From: DATJFQ01 sp035495555
Lineage (GTDB): Bacteria; Acidobacteriota; Vicinamibacteria; Vicinamibacterales; 2-12-FULL-66-21
Length of the DNA stretch: 64,000 nt
Assembly: GCA_035495555.1 (NCBI GenBank)
Contig: DATJFQ010000096.1
Span: 1 to 64,000 of the forward strand
Direction of reading: 5' to 3'
Shown here: positions 45,337-54,633 of the stretch, piece by piece
Layout: the number at the start of each line of letters is the position of its first letter
Position numbering within the stretch: position 1 is the first letter of the stretch
Position numbers and translations under genes: made by a program
The notes under the pieces: generated by a model
The model's input: only the letters and a program-made list of their open reading frames with translations
The model's database searches: none
What the model was told of the DNA's origin: nothing

Positions 45337-48131
45337 TCGCCCGCCTTCGTCTGCAGCGCCGCCTGTGCGGCGGCGAGCCGCGCCACCGGGATGCGATACG
45401 GCGATGCGCTGACGTAATCCAGGCCGGCGCGCTCGAAGAAGTGAATCGACGACGGGTCGCCGCCATGCTCGCCGCAGATCCCGATCTTCAGGTCCGGCCG
45501 CGTCGCGCGGCCTTTCCTAACGCCAATGTCGACGAGCTGGCCGACGCCAACGGTGTCGATCGTCGCAAACGGATCCTTTTCGAGGATCTTCTTGTCCTGA
45601 TAGATGCCGAGGAACTTGCCGATGTCATCGCGCGAGAAGCCGAACGTGAGCTGCGTGAGATCGTTGGTGCCGAAGGAGAAGAACTGCGCCTCGGTCGCGA
45701 TGGCGTCGGCCGTCAGGGCTCCGCGCGGCACCTCGATCATGGTGCCGACGAGGTACTTGATCCTGATGCCCTGCTCTTTCATCACCTGCGCGGCGACGCG
45801 GTCGACCACCGTCTTCTGGTCCTGCAGCTCCTTCACGACGCCGACGAGCGGAATCATGATCTCGGGCACGACCTTCAGGCCTTCCTTGTTCAACCTGCAG
45901 GCCGCTTCCATGATTGCGCGCGCCTGCATCTCGGTGATTTCCGGATACGTGATCCCGAGACGGACCCCGCGGTGCCCGAGCATCGGGTTGAACTCGTGCA
46001 ACTGCTCCACGCGGCGCAGCAGCGTGCGCTTCTGCTCGAGCTCCTTCTTGTTCCCGTTCGTCGCTTCGAGACGGGCGATGTCGACCATCAGGTCTTCGCG
46101 CTTGGGCAGGAACTCGTGCAACGGCGGATCGATCGTACGGATCGTGACGGGTTGGCCGTGCATGGCCTTGAACACGCCGTAGAAATCGTCGCGCTGCATC
46201 GGCAGCAGGTGTTCGAGCGCCTTGCGCCGGTCGGCCTCGCTCTCGGCGAGGATCATCTGCTGCACGTGCTGGATGCGGCCTTCACCGAAGAACATGTGCT
46301 CCGTGCGGCACAGCCCGATGCCGCGCGCGCCGAACGCGTACGCGGTCTCGGCCTGGTCCGGCTGATCGGCGTTCGCGCGAATCCCGAGCCGGCGGAACTT
46401 GTCCGCCCACGAGAGCAGATCGGTGAAGCGGCGGAAGAGATCCGACTGTTCCGGCTTCATCTCGCCCGCGATGACCTGCAGGACCTCGCTCGGCTTGGTC
46501 GCGACCTGGCCGAGCTTCACCTCACCGGTGAGCCCGTCGAACGAGATCCAGTCGCCCTCGTTGATCGTCTGGCCGCCCACCGAAAATGCCTTCGCCTTCT
46601 CGCTGATATCGAGCGCGCCGGCGCCGACGACCGAGGGTTTCCCCATCTGCCGCCCCACCACGGCCGCGTGGGACGTCATGCCGCCGGTCGCGGTCAGAAT
46701 GCCCTGCGCGACGAACATCCCGTGGATGTCGTCCGGGACGGTTTCCTTGCGGACGAGAATCACTTTCTTGCCCTGCCGGGACCAGTCGACGGCGTGGTCC
46801 GCCGTGAAGACCGCCTGTCCCGATGCCGCGCCGGGCGACGCCGGCAGCCCTTTGGTGGCCGTCGGCAGCGCCTTCCACGCTTTCGGTTCGAAGATGGGCG
46901 CCAGGAGCTGCGAGATCGCTTCGGGGTCGACCTGCAGCACCGCTTCCTTCGGCGTAATGAGCCTCTCGCGCACGAGATCGGTGGCGATCATGACAGCGGC
47001 AAACCCCGTGCGCTTGCCGTTGCGCGTCTGCAGCATGAACAGGCGCTCGTCCTGGATCGTGAACTCGAAGTCCTGGACGTCGCGATAATGCTTTTCGAGC
47101 CGCGTGGTGATCTGCCGGAGTTCCTTGAAGGCCTTCGGCATCACCTTCTCGAGATCGTTGATCGGCTGCGGCGTGCGGATGCCGGCAACCACGTCTTCAC
47201 CCTGCGCGTTGACGAGGAACTCGCCGTAGAACTCCTTCGCGCCCGTGGCGGGATTGCGTGTGAAGCCGACGCCGGTCGCCGACCGATCGCCGGTGTTGCC
47301 GAACACCATCATCTGAATGTTGACGGCGGTCCCGATCGAGTCGGGGATTTCGTAGATGCGGCGATACTCGATGGCCCTGGCGTTGTTCCAGGAGCGGAAC
47401 ACCGCGTCGCGGGCGCCGCGGAGCTGTGCGAGCGGATCCTGCGGAAAGGCCTTGCCGCTCTTGTCCTTGACGACCTTCTTGTACCGCTCGACGACATCGC
47501 GCAGCGCCGCTGCGTCGAGGTCCGTATCCAGCTTCGCGCCGCGCGCGTGCTTGACCGCGTCGAATTCGTGCTCGAACGTCTCCTTCGGGATCTCCAGGAC
47601 CACGTTGCCGTACATCTGCATGAACCGGCGATAGCTGTCGTACGCGAACCGCCCGTTGCTCGTTCGCGCCTCGAGTCCTTCCACGGTTCGATCGTTCAAT
47701 CCCAGGTTGAGGATCGTGTCCATCATCCCGGGCATCGAGAACTTCGCGCCGGACCGCACGGACACGAGCAGCGGGTTCTTGACGTCGCCGAGCGTCGCGC
47801 CGGCAGCCGCCTCCAGCTTCTCGAGCCCGTCGAGCATCTGCTTGTCGACCTCGGGCGGCGTCTTCCGGCCCGACTTGTAATACAAGGTGCAGGCTTCGGT
47901 GGAAATCGTCATCCCGGGCGGCACCGGCAAGCCGGCATTTGTCATCTCGGCGAGGCCCGACCCCTTGCCGCCGAGCAGGTCTTTCATGTCGCGGTTGCCG
48001 TCCGCTTTTCCGTTGCCGAAGAAAAAGACATATCGCGCGCCTTTGGCGCGCGGTGCTCGGTGCTTGGTGCTTGGTGCTCGCTGCTTGGTGCTTGGTGCTC
48101 GGTGCGAAGTGGTTTTCAGTGTCTTAGCCAT
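45333..48131 (-). CDS. ppdK: Pyruvate, phosphate dikinase
   Basis: 932 residues; interconverts pyruvate, ATP and phosphate with PEP, AMP and pyrophosphate. ATP-grasp domain about 40-390 (DLLGGKGSGLAEMTNAGLPV), phospho-His domain with TGGMTSHAAVVGRQMGKPS (His near 490), and PEP-binding TIM barrel (about 560-930) with GTNDLTQLTFGFSRDDIGKF and GICGEHGGDP carrying the catalytic Cys. The normal start would be near ARYVFFFGNGKADGN; here 33 extra residues (HRAPSTKQRAPSTKHRAP) come from a translated hairpin-plus-repeat element. No other start codon gives a normal N-terminus. Confidence 0.96.
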   Translation of the reverse strand: MAKTLKTTSHRAPSTKQRAPSTKHRAPRAKGARYVFFFGNGKADGNRDMKDLLGGKGSGLAEMTNAGLPVPPGMTISTEACTLYYKSGRKTPPEVDKQMLDGLEKLEAAAGATLGDVKNPLLVSVRSGAKFSMPGMMDTILNLGLNDRTVEGLEARTSNGRFAYDSYRRFMQMYGNVVLEIPKETFEHEFDAVKHARGAKLDTDLDAAALRDVVERYKKVVKDKSGKAFPQDPLAQLRGARDAVFRSWNNARAIEYRRIYEIPDSIGTAVNIQMMVFGNTGDRSATGVGFTRNPATGAKEFYGEFLVNAQGEDVVAGIRTPQPINDLEKVMPKAFKELRQITTRLEKHYRDVQDFEFTIQDERLFMLQTRNGKRTGFAAVMIATDLVRERLITPKEAVLQVDPEAISQLLAPIFEPKAWKALPTATKGLPASPGAASGQAVFTADHAVDWSRQGKKVILVRKETVPDDIHGMFVAQGILTATGGMTSHAAVVGRQMGKPSVVGAGALDISEKAKAFSVGGQTINEGDWISFDGLTGEVKLGQVATKPSEVLQVIAGEMKPEQSDLFRRFTDLLSWADKFRRLGIRANADQPDQAETAYAFGARGIGLCRTEHMFFGEGRIQHVQQMILAESEADRRKALEHLLPMQRDDFYGVFKAMHGQPVTIRTIDPPLHEFLPKREDLMVDIARLEATNGNKKELEQKRTLLRRVEQLHEFNPMLGHRGVRLGITYPEITEMQARAIMEAACRLNKEGLKVVPEIMIPLVGVVKELQDQKTVVDRVAAQVMKEQGIRIKYLVGTMIEVPRGALTADAIATEAQFFSFGTNDLTQLTFGFSRDDIGKFLGIYQDKKILEKDPFATIDTVGVGQLVDIGVRKGRATRPDLKIGICGEHGGDPSSIHFFERAGLDYVSASPYRIPVARLAAAQAALQTKAGD
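48034..48107 (+). repeat. Composite hairpin plus GGTGCTTGG array inside ppdK
   Basis: Perfect 8-bp stem CGCGCGCC/GGCGCGCG with TTT loop (48034-48052) followed by GGTGCTCGGTGCTTGGTGC words to 48107. Same orientation and design as the elements at 32390, 35012 and 59633. Translated on the minus strand as the RAPSTK repeat at residues 9-33 of PpdK. Confidence 0.82.
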
Positions 48132-48167
48132 TCAGTAGGTCTTCTCCGTTACGAAATCCCGCGACGT

Positions 48168-48220
48168 CAACTCCCATCGCCAGTTCCATAATTGGGAGGT
48201 TGGGAGTTGGGAGTTGGAAT
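48168..48220. repeat. TTGGGAG array with fold-back
   Basis: Spacer between glyS and ppdK: CAACTCCCA (48168-48176) is the inverted complement of TGGGAGTTG (48201-48209), and the right side carries three GGGAG(G)TT words. Same word family as 43241-43275 and 53646-53697. Confidence 0.7.
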
Positions 48221-48224
48221 TTTC

Positions 48225-50414
48225 TTATGATGTCTCCGGAACGATCTCCGAAATGTCGGCGATCCGGAGCACGAGATCACGCAGGGCTGCCATGAGGCTC
48301 AGGCGCGCGGTCCGCAGCCGCGCGTCGTCTGCCATCACGAACACCTCAGTGAAAAACCGGTCGACGGCCGGCCGGAGCGCGCCAATGTCCGTCAGCGCCT
48401 GCCGGTAATCCGCTGACGCCGCGGCGTGTTCGATTCGCGGGTGGCGCGCGTCGAGTTCCTGCAGCAGCGCCAGTTCCGCCGGTTCGACGAGCGCCGAGCG
48501 GTCGAGCGCCCCGCGCGCTTTCAACTCGCGCGCGATGTTCTTGACGCGCTTGAAGAGAACCGCGAGCGCCGACATGTCCTCGGACCCGCTCAGCACCGAA
48601 AGCGCTTCCGCCACGCGCCGCGCGCGCAGCGGATTGTCCGGGCTTGCGGCAAGCGCGCTTCGGATCACGCCGGACGCGAACCCGCGCTGCTCGAGCGCGT
48701 AGCGGATACGATCATGCGCGAAGCCGACGACCTCCTGAGCGGCTTCGTCGTGCGGGGGGGCGCTCTGCTGCGCCAGGCTGACGAGCGTCGCGATCGACAC
48801 CTCGCGAGTGACGCCTGTGAGCTCTGGCAGATCCATCAGGATCTTGACGACGCCCTGCATCTGCCGCCGGAGCGCAAACGGATCGCGTGATCCGGTCGCG
48901 CGCTCGCCCGCCGACATGAGCGACAGCACGCTGTCGATCTTGTCGGCCAGTGACACGGCGGCCCACGTCACGGCCGCCGCACCCAGTTGTGCCCTGGACG
49001 GCGCCGCGTCCGCCTCGACGCCGACGGGCAGGTACTGGTAGTAGATCGCCTTCCAGACGTCCTCGGGTTCCCCCTCCTGCCGCGCGTAGATCCCGCCCAT
49101 CGTCCCCTGAAGTTCGGTGAACTCGAAGACCATGTCGGTCGCGAGATCCGCCTTCGCGATCAGGGCTGCCTTCGCGGCGGACGCGGCTTCGTTGGCCGAA
49201 CCGCCAAAAATGTCGGTCACGATGGCGTCGGCCAGCCGTTCGATGCGCCGGGCCTTGTCCCGGTAGCTGCCCAGCTTCTTGTGAAAGGCGATCGTGCCGA
49301 GGCGGTCGAGGCGATCTTCGAGACGCACACGGCGGTCCGCGTCCCAGAAGAATTTCGCGTCGCGGAGCCGCGCCGTCACGACCCGCTCGGCGTTTCGCGC
49401 GATCCCGCGCTCGTCGGACGGCTGCGTGTTGACGACCGCGAGAAACGCCTCCTTCAGCGCACCCCCGTCCGCGTGCACGGGAAAGTAGTGCTGATGATGC
49501 ACGAGCGTCGTCGTGAGCACTTCCTGCGGCAGTGCGAGGAACGAGGGGTCGAAGAACCCCGCGACCACGCCTGGATACTCGACGAGGTCCGCCACTTCGT
49601 CGATGAGCGCCGCGTGCTCGCGCAGCATCACGCGGCCCGACAGCTTGCGCGCCTTGGACTCGATTTCCCGCGCAATTCGATCGCGGCGTTCGGCATGGTC
49701 GAGGACGACGAAGTGTTCGCTGAGGCGTGCCCGGTATTCGTCGAACGTCCGCACCTTGATCGAGCGGCCGGCCCGGCCGCTGGTCGCCAGGAAGCGGTGG
49801 CCGTAGGTGACGGCGCCGCTCGTCACATCCTGCACCTGCGAACCGGCGGCGAGCGCTGTCCGGCCGATGGAGTACGGGACGACGCGACCGCCATACAAGA
49901 ACAACAGCCATCGGATCGGCCGGCCAAACACGAACTCGCCGCGGCCGTCGTCCAAAACGGCGTCCCAGTGCATCTGTTTCGGGAAGGCGAGATCGCGAAG
50001 CACGCCTGTGAGGAATTCGGGCAGCGCGTCGGCGGCGCTTCGTCCCCGCTGGTGCTTGCGGACGGCGAGGTACGTGCCCTTCGGGGTTGCGAGGCGCTCG
50101 AGCGCTTCGAACGCGACGCCCTGCTTTCGGGCAAACCCGATCGCGGCCGGCGTCGGCTCCCCTGCGGCGTTGAAAGCGGCCGATACGGGCGGACCGGTAA
50201 TCGTTTCGTCGAGATCGTCCTGACGTTCGGCCATGCCGCCGACGCGCGCCGTCAAGCGGCGCGGGGTCGCGTAGGTCTCGACGGGTCCTTCGGGCGTCAT
50301 CCGCATGACGCGGAGGCGGGCGGCCACCTTCTCGGCCAGCTGTTTCGTCAGCCCCGACAGCCAGGCGGCGGGAAGTTCTTCCACCCCGATCTCTATGAGC
50401 AGCTCACGTTCCAT
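48225..50414 (-). CDS. glyS: Glycyl-tRNA synthetase beta subunit
   Basis: 729 residues. Begins ERELLIEIGVEELPAAWL, as GlyS does, and carries an HD-like region (DKIDSVLSLMSAGERATGSRD, RRQMQGVVKIL). The C-terminal anticodon-recognition part ends with FFTEVFVMADDARLRTARL. With GlyQ it forms the alpha2-beta2 enzyme. The ATG follows twin hairpins with no evident ribosome-binding site, so its translation may depend on folding of the leader. Confidence 0.96.
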   Translation of the reverse strand: MERELLIEIGVEELPAAWLSGLTKQLAEKVAARLRVMRMTPEGPVETYATPRRLTARVGGMAERQDDLDETITGPPVSAAFNAAGEPTPAAIGFARKQGVAFEALERLATPKGTYLAVRKHQRGRSAADALPEFLTGVLRDLAFPKQMHWDAVLDDGRGEFVFGRPIRWLLFLYGGRVVPYSIGRTALAAGSQVQDVTSGAVTYGHRFLATSGRAGRSIKVRTFDEYRARLSEHFVVLDHAERRDRIAREIESKARKLSGRVMLREHAALIDEVADLVEYPGVVAGFFDPSFLALPQEVLTTTLVHHQHYFPVHADGGALKEAFLAVVNTQPSDERGIARNAERVVTARLRDAKFFWDADRRVRLEDRLDRLGTIAFHKKLGSYRDKARRIERLADAIVTDIFGGSANEAASAAKAALIAKADLATDMVFEFTELQGTMGGIYARQEGEPEDVWKAIYYQYLPVGVEADAAPSRAQLGAAAVTWAAVSLADKIDSVLSLMSAGERATGSRDPFALRRQMQGVVKILMDLPELTGVTREVSIATLVSLAQQSAPPHDEAAQEVVGFAHDRIRYALEQRGFASGVIRSALAASPDNPLRARRVAEALSVLSGSEDMSALAVLFKRVKNIARELKARGALDRSALVEPAELALLQELDARHPRIEHAAASADYRQALTDIGALRPAVDRFFTEVFVMADDARLRTARLSLMAALRDLVLRIADISEIVPETS

Positions 50415-50418
50415 TTAT

Positions 50419-50496
50419 TCACCGAGGGGCTTCGCCCCTCGGACTCCCCTACTCGTAATCACCGAGGGGCTTTCGCCCCTCGGACTCCCCTACTCG
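50419..50496. repeat. Twin hairpin units in the glyQ-glyS spacer
   Basis: Two direct units of 37 and 38 bp (50419-50455, 50459-50496), each with CCGAGGGGC/GCCCCTCGG (9-bp stem; loop TTC or TTTC) followed by ACTCCCCTACTCG. On the minus strand the last hairpin ends 7 bases before the glyS ATG. The remaining 87 bases to glyQ are GC-rich words without a gene. Confidence 0.85.
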
Positions 50497-50583
50497 CGCT
50501 CTCGCTCGGCGCCTCCGGCCGCCTCGCTCCGATCGCGAGGCTCGCTCGCCACGGCTCCCTCGCGCCTCTCCAACTCCCCGCAG

Positions 50584-51477
50584 TCACCGTGAGGCTCCCT
50601 TTTCGGCGGCGCCCGGTTCTTCGACGCCCGCCCATTTCCGTGCGATGGCGACGGCCAGCTGCCGCACGCGGAGGATATAGGCCGTCCGCTCCGTCACGCC
50701 GATTCCGCCGCTCGCGTCGAGCAGGTTGAACATGTGGGAGCACTTCAGGCAGTAATCGAGCGCGGGCAGCACGAGGTCGGATCGCAGCAGCGTCTCCGCG
50801 AGCGTGTAGTACTGCTCGAACAGTGCGCGATGCACCCGGTTGAGCTCGGCCGCTGGCAGGTCGATCTGACCAAACGCGTACTTCGACTGCTCGACCTCGT
50901 CGCGATATCGCACGTCACGGTAGGTGACGCCGCCGCCCCACTGAAGATCGAAAACGTTGTCGACGTCCTGCAGCGCCATCGCGAACCGCTCGAGGCCGTA
51001 GGTCAGCTCGACCGAGATCGGCGCGAGATCGATCCCCCCCGCCTGCTGGAAATAGGTGAACTGCGTGATCTCCTGACCGTCGAACAGGACCTGCCAGCCG
51101 ATGCCCCAGGCGCCGAGGGTGGGTGACTCCCAGTTGTCTTCTTCGAAGCGCACGTCGTGCGCGCGCAGATCGATGCCGCAGGCTTCGAGGCTCTGGAGGT
51201 ACAGCTGCTGCACGTCGTCGGGCGCGGGCTTGAGGATGACCTGGAACTGGTGGTGCTTGAAGAGGCGGTTTGGGTTCTCGCCGAAGCGCCCGTCGGCAGG
51301 CCGGCGGGAAGGCTGCACGTAGGCGACGTTCCACGGCGCCGACCCGAGCACGCGAAGAAACGTTTCGGGGTGCATCGTGCCGGCGCCCATCTCGATGTCG
51401 AGCGGCTGCTGCAGAAGGCACCCGCGCGATCCCCAGAACTCCGACAATGTGAAAATCAGTTGCTGCAGCGTGACCAT
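50584..51477 (-). CDS. glyQ: Glycyl-tRNA synthetase alpha subunit
   Basis: 297 residues, the catalytic subunit. Standard start TLQQLIFTLSEFWGSRGCLL, then QQPLDIEMGAGTMHPETFLR, YVQPSRRPADGRFGENPNRL, RFEEDNWESPTLGAWGIGWQ and CLKCSHMFNLLDASGGIGVT. Class II motifs are intact. It lies 3 bp after recO and 169 bp before glyS, unusually far apart because of the hairpin repeat between them. Confidence 0.97.
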   Translation of the reverse strand: MVTLQQLIFTLSEFWGSRGCLLQQPLDIEMGAGTMHPETFLRVLGSAPWNVAYVQPSRRPADGRFGENPNRLFKHHQFQVILKPAPDDVQQLYLQSLEACGIDLRAHDVRFEEDNWESPTLGAWGIGWQVLFDGQEITQFTYFQQAGGIDLAPISVELTYGLERFAMALQDVDNVFDLQWGGGVTYRDVRYRDEVEQSKYAFGQIDLPAAELNRVHRALFEQYYTLAETLLRSDLVLPALDYCLKCSHMFNLLDASGGIGVTERTAYILRVRQLAVAIARKWAGVEEPGAAEKGASR

Positions 51478-51480
51478 GTG

Positions 51481-52245
51481 CTACGTGGTTCGCGCGATCT
51501 CGCGAAGAACGCGCGCGGATTTCAGCTCCTTCTCGAGATGAATGGCGATGAGGCGGCGGTGCGCGGTTTCCAGCTCGCGCGACGTCGCCGCGTCCAGGTG
51601 CGCCGCGTCGAGCGTGCCCGGCGAGGCCGACGCCGCGGTTCGCAGGAATTGGAGCGCTGGGACGGACACGTGCGTCCCGCCGGCCGCGGGCGCGCAGCGC
51701 ACGCACACGAAATGGTGCTCGCGCGGCGGCATCACCGCGCCGCCGTCGAACGCCCCGCTGCACTCAGGGCAGGCGGCCAGCGACGGATAGACGCCCTGCA
51801 GCCGCAGGAGCCAGAATTCGAAATAGCGGGCCAGCGGCGCAATCGGCGCGCTCGACGCGAGCGCGTCGATCACGGACGACCCCAGGCGATACAGCCGCTC
51901 GTCGGCATGCGCTTCCGGCGCCCACTCATCGATCAGTTCCGCGAAATAGGCGGCATGCCCGAGCGCCGCCGCATCCTGTCCCTCACGCCCGACCGTGGCG
52001 AGCGGACTCCGCTGCGGCTCCACGTAGTTGATGCGAACGAGATCGCGATGCTCGCGCTCGTAATACGCAACGCCGGCGCGCGTCAACGGTTCCAGTGCCG
52101 CGAGGAACCTCGACCGCGCCCGCCGCGCCCCTTTCGCGACGCCCCGTTTCTTGCCCCGGTCCTTCGTCAGAAACACCACGATGCGGTCCGCCTCGCCGAG
52201 CTTGTACGTGCGGAGAATCAGCGCATCAGAGGTGTACACGGGCAT
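51481..52245 (-). CDS. recO: DNA repair protein RecO
   Basis: 254 residues; helps RecR load RecA on SSB-covered single-stranded DNA. N-terminal OB fold (about 1-80, SDALILRTYKLGEADRIVVF, KGARRARSRFLAALEPL), a helical middle (YFEFWLLRLQGVYPSLAACP) and a Cys4 zinc module (CPECSGA about 158-164, CVRC about 180-183). Length is normal. It sits between mgtE (15 bp) and glyQ (3 bp), the classic recO-glyQS neighbourhood. Confidence 0.94.
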   Translation of the reverse strand: MPVYTSDALILRTYKLGEADRIVVFLTKDRGKKRGVAKGARRARSRFLAALEPLTRAGVAYYEREHRDLVRINYVEPQRSPLATVGREGQDAAALGHAAYFAELIDEWAPEAHADERLYRLGSSVIDALASSAPIAPLARYFEFWLLRLQGVYPSLAACPECSGAFDGGAVMPPREHHFVCVRCAPAAGGTHVSVPALQFLRTAASASPGTLDAAHLDAATSRELETAHRRLIAIHLEKELKSARVLREIARTT

Positions 52246-52260
52246 CAGGATCTGTTCATA

Positions 52261-53631
52261 TTACCCCGGAAAGACCGCCATTCTCAGGTAGATCGCCGCG
52301 AGTCCCAGGAAGGCCGCGAACCCGCACACATCGGTGAACGTCGTGATGAACACCGTCGACGCGAGCGCCGGATCCACTTTGAGCGCCTTCAGGCCAAGCG
52401 GGATCAGCGTACCGGCCGCACCAGCCACGAACAGGTTGATGATCATCGCGAGGAACAGCAGGATGCCAATCTGCGGCTGTCCCGCGAGGATCCACGTCGC
52501 CAGCGCCGCGACGAGGCCAGTCACCACGCCGTTGCCGAGGCCGACCAGGATTTCCTTGACGAGCGCTTTCCGCGAGTTCGCCCACGTCAGCTCGCCGAGC
52601 GCGAGCCCGCGCACGATCACCGTGAGCGTCTGCGTCGCCGCATTGCCGCCCATCCCGGGGACGATCGGCATGAACTTCACCAGCGCGACCCACGCCGCGA
52701 TCGTCCGATCGAACAGCGCCACGACGCCGGTCGCGATGAATGCGGTGGCCAGGTTCACGAGCAGCCAGGGGAACCGTTTGCGCAGCGACTCGGATGCCGG
52801 CGTGAACACGCGCTCGTCCGTCGAAACGCCGGCCAGGCGATAAATGTCTTCCGTCGCCTCGTCTTTGATGACGTCGATGACGTCGTCGACGGTGATGATC
52901 CCGACGAGCTTGTTCTCTTCGTCGACGACCGGAATCGCGAGCAGGTTGTACGAGGCGACCTGCCTCGCGACCTCCTCCTGGTCCATGTCCGCACGGACGC
53001 TGATGATGTCCGTCGTCATGATCCGCTTGAGCGGGGTGTTTGGCGGTACGAGGAGCAGCCGCCGCAAGGAGACAACCCCGACGAGATGCCGGCGCGAATC
53101 GACGACATAGAGATAGAACACCATCTCGACGTCGCGCGATCCCTGGAGCGCGGCGATCGCTTCGCTGACCGTCATATCCTCCGACAGCGCGAAGACTTTC
53201 GGGTTCATGATGCGGCCCGCGGTCTGGTCGGCGTACTCGAGGAGTTCGCCGACCTCGTCGCCGGGCCGTTTCTCGATCAACTCGAGAACGGCGGCGGACA
53301 ACGGCTCGGGCAGGTGGTCGATGATCGCCACCGCATCGTCGGACGGCAGGTCGTGGACGTAGCGCGCGATCTCGTCGGGCGTCCGGCCGGCGAGCAGCGC
53401 GGCGCCCGCTTCGGGGCCGAGCTCGCTGAGGGCCTCCATCGCGAGCTTGCTGTTGCGTTCGAGCAGCAGCACCCACGCGGAGGCGCGGTCGCGATCGCTG
53501 AGCTCGGAGAAGACCTGCGCGAGGTCGGCGGGATGCTGTTTCTGGAGCAGGTTGACGAGATTCGCCGTGGCGCCGAGACGGAGCAGGCGCTTCACGGAGT
53601 CGAGGACGACGTCAATCCTGCGCTGGGCCAT
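52261..53631 (-). CDS. mgtE: MgtE-type Mg2+ channel
   Basis: 456 residues from ATG 53631 (MAQRRIDVVLDS). The longer reading to 53712 would translate repeat sequence and is rejected. N domain about 1-130 (LLQKQHPADLAQVFSELSDR), tandem CBS domains about 130-255 (DMTVSEAIAALQGSRDVEMV; RQVASYNLLAIPVVDEENKL), plug helix, then five membrane helices with MPIVPGMGGNAATQTLTVIV, the conserved pore region containing the Mg2+-site residues. Gated by intracellular Mg2+. First gene of the long minus-strand run mgtE-recO-glyQ-glyS-ppdK-corA-mutL. Confidence 0.95.
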   Translation of the reverse strand: MAQRRIDVVLDSVKRLLRLGATANLVNLLQKQHPADLAQVFSELSDRDRASAWVLLLERNSKLAMEALSELGPEAGAALLAGRTPDEIARYVHDLPSDDAVAIIDHLPEPLSAAVLELIEKRPGDEVGELLEYADQTAGRIMNPKVFALSEDMTVSEAIAALQGSRDVEMVFYLYVVDSRRHLVGVVSLRRLLLVPPNTPLKRIMTTDIISVRADMDQEEVARQVASYNLLAIPVVDEENKLVGIITVDDVIDVIKDEATEDIYRLAGVSTDERVFTPASESLRKRFPWLLVNLATAFIATGVVALFDRTIAAWVALVKFMPIVPGMGGNAATQTLTVIVRGLALGELTWANSRKALVKEILVGLGNGVVTGLVAALATWILAGQPQIGILLFLAMIINLFVAGAAGTLIPLGLKALKVDPALASTVFITTFTDVCGFAAFLGLAAIYLRMAVFPG

Positions 53632-53645
53632 GGGAACAGGACATT

Positions 53646-53697
53646 TTAAATTCCCAACTCCCAATTCCCAACTCCCGATTGACTCCCAACGCCCAAT
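53646..53697. repeat. ATTCCCAACTCCC array upstream of mgtE
   Basis: About 52 bases of AACTCCC/ATTCCC words, G-rich on the minus strand, lying about 15-65 bases before the mgtE start. Same family as at 26837, 43241 and 48168. Confidence 0.75.
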
Positions 53698-53710
53698 CAA
53701 GCGGCCGGGC

Positions 53711-53742
53711 ACAAAGAAAACGGCGCCTCTCTCGAGGCGCCG
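53711..53742 (-). terminator. Rho-independent terminator
   Basis: CGGCGCCTC and GAGGCGCCG form a perfect 9-bp stem with a four-base loop (53721-53742). On the minus strand it is followed by TTTTCTTTGT, giving a T-rich tail. It ends the secreted protein gene at 53776 and isolates mgtE from it. The clearest intrinsic terminator in the window. Confidence 0.85.
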
Positions 53743-53775
53743 TTACCCAGTGTTGAATCTCGATGTGACGTCGTT

Positions 53776-54603
53776 CTATTTCTGTTCGCGCCGGACGCCG
53801 GTCTCGCGGATTTCGTAACCGGCCGGAACCGCAAACAGGGTCGCGTTCGGTTCTCCGCGAACGATGTTCGTCAACTGATAGGTCGATTCGCCGGTCCGCG
53901 GATCGTTGTGATGCGTCATCACCAGCACCTTGAGATCGGGCGAGGACCACTCCTCGTTCACAACGGTGATCGGACGCTCGTTCCCGATCTCACCAGCCGG
54001 GATTGTCTGTGATGACGATCGCCCTTCGACCGGAATACCTGCAATCGTCCGGTGTTCGACCGCTCCTGCGGGACCCTTCTGCATTTCGGACCGGCCCCGT
54101 GCGATGATCACGTTGCCGCCGCCGCCTGCATCCTGGGCGGCCGCTCGCGCCTCGGCGGCACGACGTTCGAGTTCTACCTGCTGCTGCTCCATGATCGACG
54201 CCGATTTCATCAGCGCGATGACCGTATTGGCGGGCGTTTTCCACGCGATGCGCGTGTCCGGGTCGAGGCGATACGCTGCGCCCGCAATCGGATCGACGAT
54301 CGAAATGGCGACGCTGCCATCCTGCCGGTCCTCCTCGCGGCGAACGCGTCCCGCGCCGTCGCGATAGATGCGCCCGGTGACCCGACGGCTGATGCGGTTG
54401 CCGTCGGCGAGCGTCTGCGTCACCTCGGTCACGGTCTGCGCCGAGTAAGGGGCGCCGGTCGTGACCCTTTCGAGCGGCACGCGAGCGGCCGCCAGGCTCC
54501 GCTCGAGGGTCATCTTCGCCTCGGCAATCTGGCGGTTGTCCTGCGCGCGAACGGAGGCCGACAGGCCCAGCACCACGCCCGCGATCGCAATTGTCTTCAG
54601 CAT
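53776..54603 (-). CDS. Secreted protein of unknown function next to ECF sigma pair
   Basis: 275 residues with a signal peptide (MLKTIAIAGVVLGLSASVRA). The mature chain is mixed beta with a long middle helix (EQQQVELERRAAEARAAAQD) and a Gly-rich linker (AGGGGN). Words such as SRRVTGRIYRDGAGRVRREE and VDPIAGAAYRLDPDTR recall secreted orphan proteins common in Acidobacteriota. AAGGGAG lies 7 bases before the ATG. It is 30 bp after the sigma factor partner gene and is likely in that operon. Confidence 0.8.
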   Translation of the reverse strand: MLKTIAIAGVVLGLSASVRAQDNRQIAEAKMTLERSLAAARVPLERVTTGAPYSAQTVTEVTQTLADGNRISRRVTGRIYRDGAGRVRREEDRQDGSVAISIVDPIAGAAYRLDPDTRIAWKTPANTVIALMKSASIMEQQQVELERRAAEARAAAQDAGGGGNVIIARGRSEMQKGPAGAVEHRTIAGIPVEGRSSSQTIPAGEIGNERPITVVNEEWSSPDLKVLVMTHHNDPRTGESTYQLTNIVRGEPNATLFAVPAGYEIRETGVRREQK

Positions 54604-54633
54604 CTGCTTGCTCCCTTGATGTGGTGTTTCATT

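Noticed and set aside
45441..48191. 916-codon plus-strand frame opposite ppdK
   Set aside because: Mirror frame of a GC-rich gene; the minus strand has complete PpdK motifs.
52261..53712. MgtE start at 53712
   Set aside because: The extra 27 residues (GSWELGVGNLK) translate the AACTCCC repeat; ATG 53631 gives the normal N-terminus.
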